Shown: positions 31,948 to 41,933 of the stretch, piece by piece
Layout of the letters: every line of letters starts with the position of its first letter
Position numbering within the stretch: position 1 is the first letter of the stretch
Assembly: GCF_022346945.1 (NCBI RefSeq)
Contig: NZ_JAKRNI010000006.1
Span: 1 to 64,000 of the forward strand
DNA from: Microbacterium sp. ACRRU
Lineage (GTDB): Bacteria; Actinomycetota; Actinomycetes; Actinomycetales; Microbacteriaceae
Length of the DNA stretch: 64,000 nucleotides
Direction: 5' to 3'
The notes under the pieces: generated by a model
What the model was told of the DNA's origin: nothing
Databases searched by the model: none
What the model saw: the letters and a program-made list of their open reading frames with translations, nothing else
Position numbers and translations under genes: made by a program

Positions 31948-33870
31948 TCACTCGCCGGAGAGCCAGGCGGCGTAGGCGTCGAACGACGTCTCGCGGCCGA
32001 GGAACCCCGCGACGAGATCGCGGGCGTCGCGCGTGCCGCCCGGCTCGAGGATCTCGCGCCGGTAGCGGGTGGCCGTCTCGACGTCGAACAGGTCGTCGCC
32101 GAAGGCCGACAGCAGGTCGCGCGCGATCACCAGGCTCCACTGGTAGGTGTAGTAGCACGCGCCGTACCCCGTCAGGTGCCCGAAGCCCGCGTACGAGTGC
32201 GCGCCGTCGAGGGGCGCCACGGGGCTCGCCGCCCGGTAGTAGCCGTCGACCGCGGCCGCGAGGTCGCTGGGCCGGTCGACGTGCAGGCGGTACGACGTGG
32301 TCGCGTGGCCGAGCTGGCGCGTCACCTCGAGACCGCGGCCGAAGCCGTCGGCGGTGCGCATGCGCGCCACGAGCTCGGCGGGGATCGGCTCCCCGGCGTC
32401 GTTGACGGCGAAGGATGCCAGGGCCTCGGCATCCCATGCCCATTCTTCGAGCAGCTGGCTGGGAGCCTCGACGAAGTCCCACTCGGTGGCCACCCCGGTC
32501 CACCGGCCCCACCGCTGGTGTCCGCCCAGAATGTCGTGCACGAGGTGGCCGAACTCGTGGAAGAAGGTCACCACCTCGTCGTGCTCGAGCAGCCCGCGCG
32601 AGAAGTTGCACAGCAGCACCGATTCCGGCAGCGTGCGGCCGGTGATGCCGGGGGCGAGACCGAAGCACGCCGCGTGGCTGTACTTCCCGTCACGGGGGTG
32701 GAGGTCGAGGTGGATGCGGCCGAGGCGCTCGTCACCGCGGACGACGTCGTACGTGCGCACGTCGGCGTGCCACGACGGCGCCTCGACCGGGACGTACTGC
32801 ACGTCGAGCAACCGCGCCGTCGTGGCGAGGACGCCCTCGAGCACCCGGTCGAACCGGAAGTACGAGCGCACGAGCTGCGCGTCGACGTCGTACTCCTCGC
32901 GCTTGAGGGCGCTGAGGACGTACCAGAAGTCGGCGATCGTCACCCGGTCGGCGCCGGGCTCGTCGCGTCGCAGGCGGTCGAGGACGCGCGCGTACTCGGT
33001 CGCAGCCGCGGGGGCGGCGGCATCCGCGATGCGGGTCAGGAACGAGGCGACGGCGGCACTGGAACCAATCATGCGGGTCTCGGTCTCGAAGTCGGCCCAG
33101 TCGCCGTACCCCAGGAGCGCGGCTCGCTCAGCGCGGACGGCGAGCAGTTCCGCCAGCACCGGCTCGTTGTCGGGCCAGGCCAGGTCGTTGTACGCGCCCA
33201 TGAGCGCGTGGCGCACCGATCGATCGCGGGCGTACTCGCGCACCGGCATGAGGTCGGTGTACTCGGTCGTGAGGGTCACCATTCCCTCGTCGTCCGCCGG
33301 GTGCGCGTCGATGAAGTCCGCGGGAAGTCCGTCCAGCGCGGTGGCGGGCACGCGGATCGTCCGGCGACCCTCGCGGATGTTGCGCGAGAACGTGAGCGAC
33401 AGCGCGGTGTCGCGATCGGTCAGTTCGCGCACGCGCTCGCGGTCGGCATCCGCCAGGTCGACGCCGCCGCGCCGGAAGTCGCGCTGCACGTGCGAGAGGA
33501 AGCGCAGCTCGTCGGGTTCGAGGTCGGCCGCGTCGGCGTCGGCGAAGACGCGCCACAGGTCTCGGTCGAGGAGCCGGCGCGACTGGGCGGCATCCACGGC
33601 CTGCGCCTGCTTCTCGGCGGCGTCGCGCACCGCGGGGTCGGGGTGCGATTCGCTGAGGAGGTGCGAGGGGGCCGCGGCTTCGGCGAGCGCGATGTCGGCC
33701 TCGTTCCACAGGGCGAGCCGGTCGCGCAACGACAGATCGGGCTCGGCGATCAGGCGCGCATCGATCGCGGCGACCCGGTCGAGCCGCTCGGCGGGCCGTT
33801 CTTCGGCGAAGCGGCGCCACTGGTCGAGGTCACGGGGCAGGGAGAGGGGGTTCAGGGGGGAATCCGGCAT
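31948..33870 (-). CDS. M3-family oligopeptidase
   Basis: 640-aa cytoplasmic zinc oligopeptidase (thimet/DCP/OpdA group). The active-site motif HEFGHLVHDI lies at about residue 438, with zinc ligands in HEFGH and the downstream Glu helix near YSHAACFGLAPG...ATEWDFVEAPSQ. The C-terminal YTYQWSLVIARDLLSAFG segment is typical of M3A peptidases. It degrades short peptides released by proteolysis or uptake. The length matches bacterial dipeptidyl carboxypeptidases. Confidence 0.92.
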   Translation of the reverse strand: MPDSPLNPLSLPRDLDQWRRFAEERPAERLDRVAAIDARLIAEPDLSLRDRLALWNEADIALAEAAAPSHLLSESHPDPAVRDAAEKQAQAVDAAQSRRLLDRDLWRVFADADAADLEPDELRFLSHVQRDFRRGGVDLADADRERVRELTDRDTALSLTFSRNIREGRRTIRVPATALDGLPADFIDAHPADDEGMVTLTTEYTDLMPVREYARDRSVRHALMGAYNDLAWPDNEPVLAELLAVRAERAALLGYGDWADFETETRMIGSSAAVASFLTRIADAAAPAAATEYARVLDRLRRDEPGADRVTIADFWYVLSALKREEYDVDAQLVRSYFRFDRVLEGVLATTARLLDVQYVPVEAPSWHADVRTYDVVRGDERLGRIHLDLHPRDGKYSHAACFGLAPGITGRTLPESVLLCNFSRGLLEHDEVVTFFHEFGHLVHDILGGHQRWGRWTGVATEWDFVEAPSQLLEEWAWDAEALASFAVNDAGEPIPAELVARMRTADGFGRGLEVTRQLGHATTSYRLHVDRPSDLAAAVDGYYRAASPVAPLDGAHSYAGFGHLTGYGACYYTYQWSLVIARDLLSAFGDDLFDVETATRYRREILEPGGTRDARDLVAGFLGRETSFDAYAAWLSGE

Positions 33871-33956
33871 CCTTCGACCCTAGGCAGGGTCCGGGGAGGC
33901 CACAACGGTCGGGGCCGACGACCGTGGGCAGCGGACCCCCGTGTCCGCGCGCGGGG

Positions 33957-34577
33957 TCAGCGCAGGGCGCCCACCGAGGCCAATCCGAGCCGGATGAGCG
34001 TGCCGCGCCCGCCCTCCATCTCGGCGGACAGGGCGTCGGATGCCGCTTCCTCGGGCGAGAGCCACGTGACCTCGAGCGCGTCCTGACGCGGCTCGCACGT
34101 GCCCGTGACCGGGACGACGAAGGCCAGCGACACGGCGTGCTGCCGGTCGTCGTGGAACGCGCTGACACCGGGGAGGGGGAAGTACTCGGCGACCGTGAAC
34201 GGTGCCGGCTGCGGCGGCAGCAGCGGGAATGCCATGGGACCGAGGTCGTTCTCGACGTGACGGAAGAGCGCGTCGCGCACGGTCTCGCCGTACCGCACGC
34301 GGCCCGAGACGAGGGTGCGCGTCATCTCGCCGAGGGGCGTGGCCCGCAGCAGGATGCCGACCTGCGTCACCGCGCCCATGCCGTCGGTGCGGACCGGCAG
34401 CGCCTCGACGTACAGCATGGGCAGGCGCCGACGCGCCTCGGCGAGTTCGACCTCGCTCAGCCAGCCGGGGTTGGTCTGCGATCCGGGGCCCGAGGGCGCA
34501 CCGGAGAACGGCGTCGAGAGCGGCTCGCGCTCGTCGCCGTTGTCGCCGGGATCGGGGTCGGGGGTGCGCACGGGCAT
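33957..34577 (-). CDS. NUDIX-fold protein (DUF4916 type), degenerate Nudix box
   Basis: 206 aa. The region GRVRYGETVRDALFRHVENDLG occupies the position of the Nudix box (G-x5-E-x7-R-E-x-x-E-E-x-G), but the central R-E-x-x-E-E reads R-H-V-E-N-D, so pyrophosphohydrolase activity is doubtful. It matches the actinobacterial DUF4916 group. The N-terminal 40 residues are acidic and Pro-rich, probably disordered. It is divergent from the esterase gene. Confidence 0.75.
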   Translation of the reverse strand: MPVRTPDPDPGDNGDEREPLSTPFSGAPSGPGSQTNPGWLSEVELAEARRRLPMLYVEALPVRTDGMGAVTQVGILLRATPLGEMTRTLVSGRVRYGETVRDALFRHVENDLGPMAFPLLPPQPAPFTVAEYFPLPGVSAFHDDRQHAVSLAFVVPVTGTCEPRQDALEVTWLSPEEAASDALSAEMEGGRGTLIRLGLASVGALR

Positions 34578-34722
34578 GCTCCCTGTATATCAACCGGCCG
34601 GAGCGATGCCTACGCGCCGGGCGGATGCGAAGCGGATGCCGAGAAGGCGGTGGCGCGGCGGAGCGCGGACGCGGGACGTGCGCGAGGGGCGCCGTGTCGG
34701 GGGCCTTTGCGACAATGGCGGC

Positions 34723-35391
34723 ATGAGCGAGCGTCCGATCCTCGACCCGTCCGTCGTCCGCTGGTCGGTGCCGCCCGACGAGATCGGCGACCGCCCGGTG
34801 CTGCTCCTCCTGCACGGGTACGCGGCCGACGAACACGATCTGTTCGGACTGGTCCCGTACCTGCCCGACGGCTTCGCGATCGCGAGCGTGCGCGCACCGC
34901 TCACACCGCCCTGGCCGACGCCGGGGGCCTCGTGGTACCCGATCGAGGGGCTCAACGGTCGGGATCCGGCGGCCATCACGCTCGCCGCGGAATCCCTGCT
35001 CGCGTGGATCGCCGATCACCTGGGCGACCGCCCGGTGGGACTGCTCGGCTTCTCGCAAGGGGGCGCCGTGGCGGTGCAGACGCTGCGGGTCGCCCCCGAC
35101 GCCGTGGAGTTCGCGGTCGTGCTCGCCGGCTACGCGGCCGGCGGTGAGCTCCCCGGCGATGCAGTGCTGGCCGCGCGCCGCCCGCCGGTCTTCTGGGGAC
35201 GCGGTTCGCGCGACGACGTCATCCCGCCCCACCTGATCGACATGACCGCGCAGTGGCTGCCGCTGCACAGCGAGCTGACGGGCCGCGTCTACCCGGGACT
35301 GACGCACTCGGTGTCCGAAGACGAGCTGGCCGACGTCCGCGCGTTCCTCGACGCGCGTCTGACGAACCGTCCGGTGTCCCGCGAGGGTTGA
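34723..35391 (+). CDS. Alpha/beta hydrolase, phospholipase/carboxylesterase family
   Basis: 222 aa. The nucleophile S111 lies in GFSQGG, the oxyanion-side HGYAADEHDL at 31-40, the acid D164 or D165 in GRGSRDDVIP, and the catalytic H195 in GLTHSVSE. This is the compact esterase family of YpfH and bacterial acyl-protein thioesterase homologues, acting on short-chain esters. It has no signal peptide. It is followed by a promoter-like sequence and the leader of the ABC-F gene. Confidence 0.85.
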   Translation: MSERPILDPSVVRWSVPPDEIGDRPVLLLLHGYAADEHDLFGLVPYLPDGFAIASVRAPLTPPWPTPGASWYPIEGLNGRDPAAITLAAESLLAWIADHLGDRPVGLLGFSQGGAVAVQTLRVAPDAVEFAVVLAGYAAGGELPGDAVLAARRPPVFWGRGSRDDVIPPHLIDMTAQWLPLHSELTGRVYPGLTHSVSEDELADVRAFLDARLTNRPVSREG

Positions 35392-35417
35392 GAAAGGGCG
35401 GGCCCGACGGCTATCGT
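35388..35417 (+). promoter_or_regulatory. Candidate promoter for the ABC-F leader transcript
   Basis: TTGAGA at 35388-35393 and TATCGT at 35412-35417 are separated by 18 bp, overlapping the end of the esterase gene. A start near 35424 would give a leader of about 155 nt containing a 13-codon ORF. The match to a housekeeping promoter is only moderate. Confidence 0.35.
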
Positions 35418-35453
35418 GGGCAACCCCTGGTCCCGAGAACGAGGTCTCCTCCG

Positions 35454-35495
35454 GTGAAGAACGTCGACGCTTCCGCGCCCCTGTCCGCGCGCTGA
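35454..35495 (+). CDS. Possible 13-codon leader ORF upstream of ABC-F gene
   Basis: GTG at 35454 opens the short frame [13 protein letters not shown], ending TGA at 35495, 85 nt before the ABC-F start. An AGG lies about 9-11 nt upstream. Antibiotic-resistance ABC-F genes are commonly controlled by ribosome stalling on such leader peptides. GC-rich complementary segments (for example the palindrome CCGCGTACGCGG near 35526) follow and could form alternative hairpins. Translation is unproven. Confidence 0.35.
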   Translation: MKNVDASAPLSAR

Positions 35496-35580
35496 CCCGT
35501 CGACCCGCCGTTTCTCGGCCGCCCTCCGCGTACGCGGACGGGTCCGGTGTCCGCGCACCCCGCGTTCCCGGAGTCCCGTC

Positions 35581-37173
35581 ATGCCCTCTTCCTCTCCGTC
35601 CCTCGTCTTCGATCGGGTCCACCACGTCTGGCCCGACGGCACCGTCGCGCTCGATGGCCTCTCCGGCGCACTTGGCCCCGGGCGCACCGGTCTCGTCGGC
35701 CGCAACGGTGCCGGCAAGTCGACGCTCCTGCGCGTCGCCGCGGGGCTGCTCGCCCCGACCTCCGGCCATGTCGCGGCCTCGGGCCCCGTCGCCTATCTCC
35801 CGCAACGTCTGACCGCCGACCCGCGGCTGCCGGTTTCGGCGCTTCTCGGAGTGCAGGCCGCGCTCACCGGCATCCGGGCGATCGAGGCGGGGGACGCCGA
35901 CCCCCGCCATTTCGACGCCGTCGGCGACGATTGGGACGTCGAGGCGCGGGCGCAGGCCCTGCTCGCCGAAGCGGGACTCGCTCCGGACGCCCTCGATCGC
36001 ACCGTCGAACAGCTCTCCGGGGGTCAGGCCGTGCTGGTGGCGCTCGCGGGCCTGCGAGCCCGCGCCGCCGATATCGTGCTCCTCGACGAGCCGACGAACG
36101 ACCTCGACCGCGAGGCCCGCGCACGGGTGAGCGACATGGTGCGCGACTGGCCGGGCACCCTGGTCGTCGTCAGCCACGACGTAGGTCTTCTGGAGCAGAT
36201 GGATGCCACGGCCGAGCTGTTCGAGAACAGCCTGAGCGTCGTGGGCGGGCCCTACAGCGCTTGGCGGGAGCACCGTGACGCGGAGCAGGATGCCGCACTG
36301 CGCGCCGAGCGCGACGCCGCCCGCACGCTGCGCCGGGAGCGCCGCGAACGCATCGAGGCGCACGACAAGCTCGCCGCCCGCGCCCGGACCGCACGCCGAG
36401 CCCAGGCGGAGAAGCGCGTGCCGGGGATCGTCGCGGGGCTCCGTGCGAGCGCCGCCGAGGTGAGCGCGGGCCGTCTGCGCAGCGAGTCGCGGGGAAAAGA
36501 GGACGCCGCCCGCGCGGCGCTGGCCGAAGCCGCCGCGAGGGTGCGCGACGACGACACCGTGCGCATCGACCTGCCCGACCCGCAGAACGCCGCGGGGCGG
36601 AGGCTCCTCGCGATCGCCGACGCGGAGCGCGAGTGGATCGTCACCGGCCGGGAGCGCGTGGCGCTGGTCGGGCCCAACGGCGCCGGGAAGACCACGGTGC
36701 TGCGACACCTCGTCCACGGCACGGATGGCGCCGCATCCGTCCGCGCCCGGGCGAGCACCGACCGCATCGGATATCTGCCGCAGCGGCTCGACGTCCTCGA
36801 CGATGCGGCATCCGTGCTCGAGAACGTCCGGGCCGGAGCACCCGCCGTCCCGGTCGCCGAGCTCCGTGACCGCCTCGCGCGCTTCCTGCTCCGCGGCGAC
36901 GCGGTGGCACGGCCGGTGTCGACGCTGTCGGGCGGCGAGCGATTCCGCGTGGCGCTCGCGCGGGTGCTGCTGACGGATCCGCCGCCACAGCTGCTGGTGC
37001 TCGACGAGCCCACGAACAACCTCGACCTCGACACGGTCGATCAGCTCGTGGCGGCGCTGCGCGCGTATCGCGGCGCGGTGCTGGTGGTCAGCCACGACGA
37101 GGCGTTCCTGGACCGGCTCGACCCGGATCTGCGGCTCGAGCTCGTCGATGACGCGCTACGGGAACTGCCGTGA
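35581..37173 (+). CDS. ABC-F family ribosome-associated ATPase
   Basis: 530 aa with two ABC domains and no membrane part. The first has Walker [10 protein letters not shown], signature [12 protein letters not shown] and Walker [12 protein letters not shown]. The second has [21 protein letters not shown] and [13 protein letters not shown]. The charged inter-domain linker (P-site tRNA interaction motif) lies at about residues 225-290 and is Arg/Ala-rich. ABC-F proteins bind the ribosomal E site and rescue stalled or drug-bound ribosomes. The leader region with a short ORF upstream suggests drug-inducible expression. It is not a transporter. Confidence 0.88.
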   Translation: MPSSSPSLVFDRVHHVWPDGTVALDGLSGALGPGRTGLVGRNGAGKSTLLRVAAGLLAPTSGHVAASGPVAYLPQRLTADPRLPVSALLGVQAALTGIRAIEAGDADPRHFDAVGDDWDVEARAQALLAEAGLAPDALDRTVEQLSGGQAVLVALAGLRARAADIVLLDEPTNDLDREARARVSDMVRDWPGTLVVVSHDVGLLEQMDATAELFENSLSVVGGPYSAWREHRDAEQDAALRAERDAARTLRRERRERIEAHDKLAARARTARRAQAEKRVPGIVAGLRASAAEVSAGRLRSESRGKEDAARAALAEAAARVRDDDTVRIDLPDPQNAAGRRLLAIADAEREWIVTGRERVALVGPNGAGKTTVLRHLVHGTDGAASVRARASTDRIGYLPQRLDVLDDAASVLENVRAGAPAVPVAELRDRLARFLLRGDAVARPVSTLSGGERFRVALARVLLTDPPPQLLVLDEPTNNLDLDTVDQLVAALRAYRGAVLVVSHDEAFLDRLDPDLRLELVDDALRELP

Positions 37174-37259
37174 CCGCCTCCTCGGCGCACCGCGGGGTTC
37201 CGCGACCAGCGAAACGTCAAGCCGCCCACGATGTCGGAGGTCCGGGAGAGGATGTCGGC

Positions 37260-40200
37260 ATGGCCGACGTTCTCGACAGGTTCGGTCCTGCGACGCAGGA
37301 CTGGTTCCGCGGTGCGTTCTCGGCGCCCACGACGGCCCAGAAGGGCGCGTGGGAGTCCGTGGCCTCCGGTCGCAACGCCCTCGTGGTGGCGCCCACCGGA
37401 TCGGGCAAGACGCTGTCGGCCTTCCTCTTCGCCATCGACCGCGTGTTCCGCGAGAAGACGCCCGCCGTGCCCGAGGCCGCTCCGCCGCGCCGGGGCCGTG
37501 GCGCCGCGAAGAAGCCGGCGAACACCGCGCGCACCCGAATCCTCTACATCTCTCCGCTGAAGGCTCTCGGCGTCGACGTCGAGCGCAACCTCCGCTCCCC
37601 CCTGGTCGGTATCGGGCAGTCGGCGCGGCGCCTCGGCATCGACGTCCCGTCCGTCACGGTGGGCGTGCGATCGGGCGACACCAGCTCGAGCGATCGCCGC
37701 AAGCTGGTCACCGACCCGCCCGACATCCTGATCACGACGCCCGAGTCGCTCTACCTCATGCTCACGAGCCAAGCGGCCGAGACGCTACGCGGGGTGCACA
37801 CCGTGATCATCGACGAGGTGCACGCGGTGGCCGCGACCAAGCGCGGCGCTCATCTCGCCGTGAGCCTGGAGCGACTCGACGCGCTCCTGGACGCGCCGGC
37901 GCAGCGGATCGGGCTCTCGGCGACGGTACGTCCGATCCACGAGGTCGCCCGCTTCCTGGGCGGCGCGCAGCCCGTCGACATCGTCGCCCCGAAAGCGACC
38001 AAGGCGTTCGACCTGTCGGTCGTGGTTCCCGTCGACGACATGCTCAACCCGCCTCCTCCGCCCGGCGCTCCGGCGCCCGACGACGCCGGCGACGGCGAGT
38101 GGTTCTCCGAACGCCCCGAGAGCACCGAGATGGCCGGCTCCGTATGGCCCCACGTCGAGGAGGCGATCGTCGACCGCATCCTCGAACGGCGCTCGACGAT
38201 CGTGTTCGCCAACTCCCGACGCCTCGCCGAGCGGCTGACGGGACGCTTGAACGAGATCTACGCCGAACGTCAGGGCATCGACGTCCCCGAGCCGACGGTC
38301 CCGGCGAGCATGATGGCCCAGGCCGGGTCGTCCGCGGGGGTCGCCGCGATCCTGGCCAAGGCGCACCACGGCTCGGTCTCGAAAGAGCAGCGCGCCCAGG
38401 TCGAAGACGAGCTGAAGTCCGGCGCCCTGCGCTGCGTCGTCGCCACGAGCAGCCTCGAGCTGGGTATCGACATGGGCTCGGTCGATCTCGTCATCCAGGT
38501 CGAGGCGCCACCGAGCGCGGCATCCGGTCTCCAGCGCGTGGGGCGCGCCGGCCACCAGGTGGGCGAGGTGAGCCGAGCGGCGCTGTTCCCGAAGCACCGC
38601 AGCGACGTGCTGCACACCGCCGTCGTCACCGAACGCATGCTGTCGGGGCGCATCGAGGCGATCGCCGTGCCGCAGAACCCGCTCGACATCCTCGCGCAGC
38701 AGACGGTCGCGGCATCCGCCCTCGGCTCGATCGACGTCGAGGAGTGGTTCGAGACGGTCAAGCGGAGCGCGCCGTTCCGTTCGCTCCCCCGATCGGCCTA
38801 CGAAGCGACGCTCGACCTGCTGGCCGGGCGCTATCCGTCTGACGAGTTCGCCGAGCTGCGCCCGCGCCTGGTCTGGGACCGCGACGCGGGGACGCTCACC
38901 GGACGACCGGGGGCGCAACGCGTCGCCGTGACCAGCGGCGGCACCATCCCCGACCGCGGCCTGTTCGGGGTGTTCGTCGCCGGTGAATCGCAGAACGCCC
39001 GCGTCGGCGAGCTCGACGAAGAGATGGTCTACGAGTCGCGCGTGAACGACGTCTTCACCCTCGGCACCACAAGCTGGCGCATCGTCGAGATCACGCACGA
39101 CCGCGTCAACGTCGTGCCCGCGTTCGGACAGCCCGGCAAGCTGCCGTTCTGGCACGGCGACGGCCTCGGCCGGCCCGCCGAGCTGGGCGAGGCCCTGGGC
39201 AAGTTCTCGCGCGACCTCGCCGGAGCCGATCGCGCCAAGGCCGAAGCGCGGTTGCGCGAGTCGGGGCTCGACGACAATGCCATCACCAACCTGCTGGCCT
39301 ACCTCGCCGAACAGCGCGAGGCCACCGGGAGCCTCCCGACCGACCGCACGCTCACCGTCGAACGCAGCCGCGACGAGGTGGGCGACTGGCGCATCATCCT
39401 GCACTCGCCGTACGGCATGCAGGTGCATTCGCCGTGGGCTCTCGCGGTCAACGCACGCATCCGTGAACGCCTGGGGGTCGAAGGCGCCGCCGTCGCCAGC
39501 GACGACGGCATCATCGCCCGCGTGCCGGATGCCGCGGCCGAACCGCCCGGTGCCGACCTCTTCGTCTTCGAACCCGACGAGCTCGAGCAGATCGTCACCG
39601 ACGAGGTCGGCGGGTCGGCGCTGTTCGCTTCGCGCTTCCGCGAGTGCGCCGCGCGCGCGCTGCTTCTGCCGCGCCTGAACCCCAACCGGCGTTCGCCGCT
39701 GTGGCAGCAACGCCAGCGATCCGCACAACTGCTCGAGGTCGCTCGACGGCATCCGTCCTTCCCGATCATCCTCGAGACCCTCCGCGAGGTTCTGCAGGAC
39801 GTCTACGACCTCCCCGCCTTGTTGCGCGTCGCCCGGCAGATCGGCGAGCGCCGCATCCGCCTGGTCGAGACGACCACGAGCCAACCCTCGCCCTACGCCC
39901 GCGATCTGCTCTTCGGCTACGTCGGCGCGTTCATGTACGAGGGCGACTCGCCTCTGGCCGAGCGTCGCGCGGCGGCCCTGTCGGTCGACCCGTCGCTGCT
40001 GAGCGAGTTGCTCGGCAAGGTCGAGATGCGAGAGCTCCTCGACCCCGAGGTCATCGCGCAGTTCGAACGCGAGGCGCAGCGGCTCGATCCGGACCGCCGG
40101 GCGCGGGGCGTCGAGGGGGTGGCCGACCTTCTTCGTCTGCTGGGTCCTCTCGACGCGGGCGAGGTCGCTCAGCGCCTGGATGCCGAGGCGGATGCCACCG

Positions 40201-41933
40201 CCGAGGCCTCGGCGCACCTGCAGGCCCTCGTCGACGAGCGCCGGGCCATCCCGGTCACCATCGCGGGGGTCTCTCGCATCGCCGGGATCGAGGACGCCGG
40301 GCGCCTGCGCGACGCTCTCGGCGCCGCGCTCCCGGTCGGCATCCCGAACGCCTTCCTCGAACCGGTCGCCGACCCGCTGGGCGACTTGGTGGCTCGCTAC
40401 GCCCGCACGCACGGCCCGTTCACCACCGACGCCCTCGCCGAGCGTCTCGGCGTGGGCGTCGCCGTCGCGCGTCTGACGCTGCAGCGACTCGAGTCGCAGG
40501 GGCGCCTGGCGAGCGGCTTCTTCCTGCCCGAAGCGGCCGACGGAAGCGGCGACGACACCGAATGGTGTGACGCCGAGGTGCTGCGTCGGCTGCGCATGCG
40601 TTCGCTCGCGGCGATCCGCGGCAGCGTCGAGCCGGTGCCGCCGTCGGCGTACGCCCGCTTCCTGCCGGTGTGGCAGCACGTGACCCGTCCGCTGGAGGGG
40701 GTCGACGGCGTGCTCGCCGTGGTCGAGCAGCTCGCGGGCGTGCCCATTCCGGCGAGCGCGTGGGAATCGCTCGTGCTGCCCTCCCGCGTCGCCGACTACA
40801 CCCCCGCGCTGCTGGACGAGCTGACCGCCACGGGAGAGGTGGTGTGGTCCGGTCACGGCACGCTGCCCGGTCGCGACGGGTGGATCGCCCTGCACCCGGC
40901 CGAGGCCGCCCCCTACACGCTGCAAGACCCCGACGATCCCGCCGATCCCGCACCGGACTCGCTCGAAGCGCGTCTGCTGGCCGCGCTGGAGGGCGGCGGC
41001 GCCTACTTCGCCGCTCAGCTGAAGCAGCTGGTCGCTGCCGAGAACGAACAGTCCGTCAACGACGCCCTGTGGGCGTTGACGTGGGCGGGGCGCGTGACGA
41101 ACGACACCTTCGCGCCCGTGCGCGCGCTCCTGGGCGGCGGCGGGCAGGCGCATCGTGTCGCCCGCCGCGCACCCCGCGCGCGGATGTACCGATCGGCGAC
41201 GCTGCCCCGGGCGACGTCGGCACCTCGCCCGCCGTCGCTGGGCGGGCGGTGGTCGCTGCTTCCGGAACGCGAACCGGATGCCGCCGCCCGCGCCACGGCC
41301 ACGGCGAGCCTGCTGCTCGACCGCTACGGCGTCGTCACCCGGGGCGCGGTGCAGTCCGAGGGCGTGCCCGGCGGGTTCGCGCAGGTCTACCGCATCCTCG
41401 CGGGCTTCGAGGAAGCAGGACACTGCCGTCGCGGATACGTCATCGAGAAGCTCGGTGCCGCGCAGTTCGCGGCGTCGGCCACGGTCGACCGGCTGCGCGA
41501 GTTCGCCGCTGTCGCCGACCCGCCACCCCTGCGGGCCGTCACGCTCGCGGCGACCGACCCGGCCAACCCCTACGGTGCGGCGCTGGCGTGGCCCGGGCTC
41601 GAGGGCGTGAGCCACCGTCCCGGGCGCAAGGCCGGAGGCATCGTCGTGCTCGTCGACGGCGAGCTGACGCTGTACCTCGAGCGCGGCGGGCGCAGTGCCC
41701 TGGCATTCAGCGAGGACGAGACGCGTTTGCAGGCCGCGGCGCGCGATCTGGCCGACACCTCCCGTCGACGCCGGCTGGACACCCTCACGGTGGAGCAGGT
41801 CAACGGCGAGTTCGTGTACGGCACAGCGGTGGGACGCGCGCTGCGCGAGGCCGGGTTCGTGGAGTCGCCGCGCGGCCTGACGCTGCGCCGCCTCACCGCC
41901 GGCGACACTCTTCGAGAGGCCGCGCGTGCCTGA
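37260..41933 (+). CDS. lhr: Lhr-family ATP-dependent DNA helicase
   Basis: 1557-aa superfamily 2 helicase translocating 3'-5', a DNA-repair enzyme in Actinobacteria. Motif I is APTGSGKT with K50, and motif II is DEVH at 185-188. LSATVRP is motif III, and SSLELGIDMG plus QRVGRAGHQ are motifs V and VI. The Lhr core and winged-helix regions extend to about residue 860, followed by the large C-terminal domain typical of full-length Lhr (about 1500 aa). ATG 37260 with GAGAGGATG upstream is preferred over the GTG at 37170 that overlaps the ABC-F stop. It overlaps the glycosylase gene by 8 nt. Confidence 0.93.
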   Translation: MADVLDRFGPATQDWFRGAFSAPTTAQKGAWESVASGRNALVVAPTGSGKTLSAFLFAIDRVFREKTPAVPEAAPPRRGRGAAKKPANTARTRILYISPLKALGVDVERNLRSPLVGIGQSARRLGIDVPSVTVGVRSGDTSSSDRRKLVTDPPDILITTPESLYLMLTSQAAETLRGVHTVIIDEVHAVAATKRGAHLAVSLERLDALLDAPAQRIGLSATVRPIHEVARFLGGAQPVDIVAPKATKAFDLSVVVPVDDMLNPPPPPGAPAPDDAGDGEWFSERPESTEMAGSVWPHVEEAIVDRILERRSTIVFANSRRLAERLTGRLNEIYAERQGIDVPEPTVPASMMAQAGSSAGVAAILAKAHHGSVSKEQRAQVEDELKSGALRCVVATSSLELGIDMGSVDLVIQVEAPPSAASGLQRVGRAGHQVGEVSRAALFPKHRSDVLHTAVVTERMLSGRIEAIAVPQNPLDILAQQTVAASALGSIDVEEWFETVKRSAPFRSLPRSAYEATLDLLAGRYPSDEFAELRPRLVWDRDAGTLTGRPGAQRVAVTSGGTIPDRGLFGVFVAGESQNARVGELDEEMVYESRVNDVFTLGTTSWRIVEITHDRVNVVPAFGQPGKLPFWHGDGLGRPAELGEALGKFSRDLAGADRAKAEARLRESGLDDNAITNLLAYLAEQREATGSLPTDRTLTVERSRDEVGDWRIILHSPYGMQVHSPWALAVNARIRERLGVEGAAVASDDGIIARVPDAAAEPPGADLFVFEPDELEQIVTDEVGGSALFASRFRECAARALLLPRLNPNRRSPLWQQRQRSAQLLEVARRHPSFPIILETLREVLQDVYDLPALLRVARQIGERRIRLVETTTSQPSPYARDLLFGYVGAFMYEGDSPLAERRAAALSVDPSLLSELLGKVEMRELLDPEVIAQFEREAQRLDPDRRARGVEGVADLLRLLGPLDAGEVAQRLDAEADATAEASAHLQALVDERRAIPVTIAGVSRIAGIEDAGRLRDALGAALPVGIPNAFLEPVADPLGDLVARYARTHGPFTTDALAERLGVGVAVARLTLQRLESQGRLASGFFLPEAADGSGDDTEWCDAEVLRRLRMRSLAAIRGSVEPVPPSAYARFLPVWQHVTRPLEGVDGVLAVVEQLAGVPIPASAWESLVLPSRVADYTPALLDELTATGEVVWSGHGTLPGRDGWIALHPAEAAPYTLQDPDDPADPAPDSLEARLLAALEGGGAYFAAQLKQLVAAENEQSVNDALWALTWAGRVTNDTFAPVRALLGGGGQAHRVARRAPRARMYRSATLPRATSAPRPPSLGGRWSLLPEREPDAAARATATASLLLDRYGVVTRGAVQSEGVPGGFAQVYRILAGFEEAGHCRRGYVIEKLGAAQFAASATVDRLREFAAVADPPPLRAVTLAATDPANPYGAALAWPGLEGVSHRPGRKAGGIVVLVDGELTLYLERGGRSALAFSEDETRLQAAARDLADTSRRRRLDTLTVEQVNGEFVYGTAVGRALREAGFVESPRGLTLRRLTAGDTLREAARA

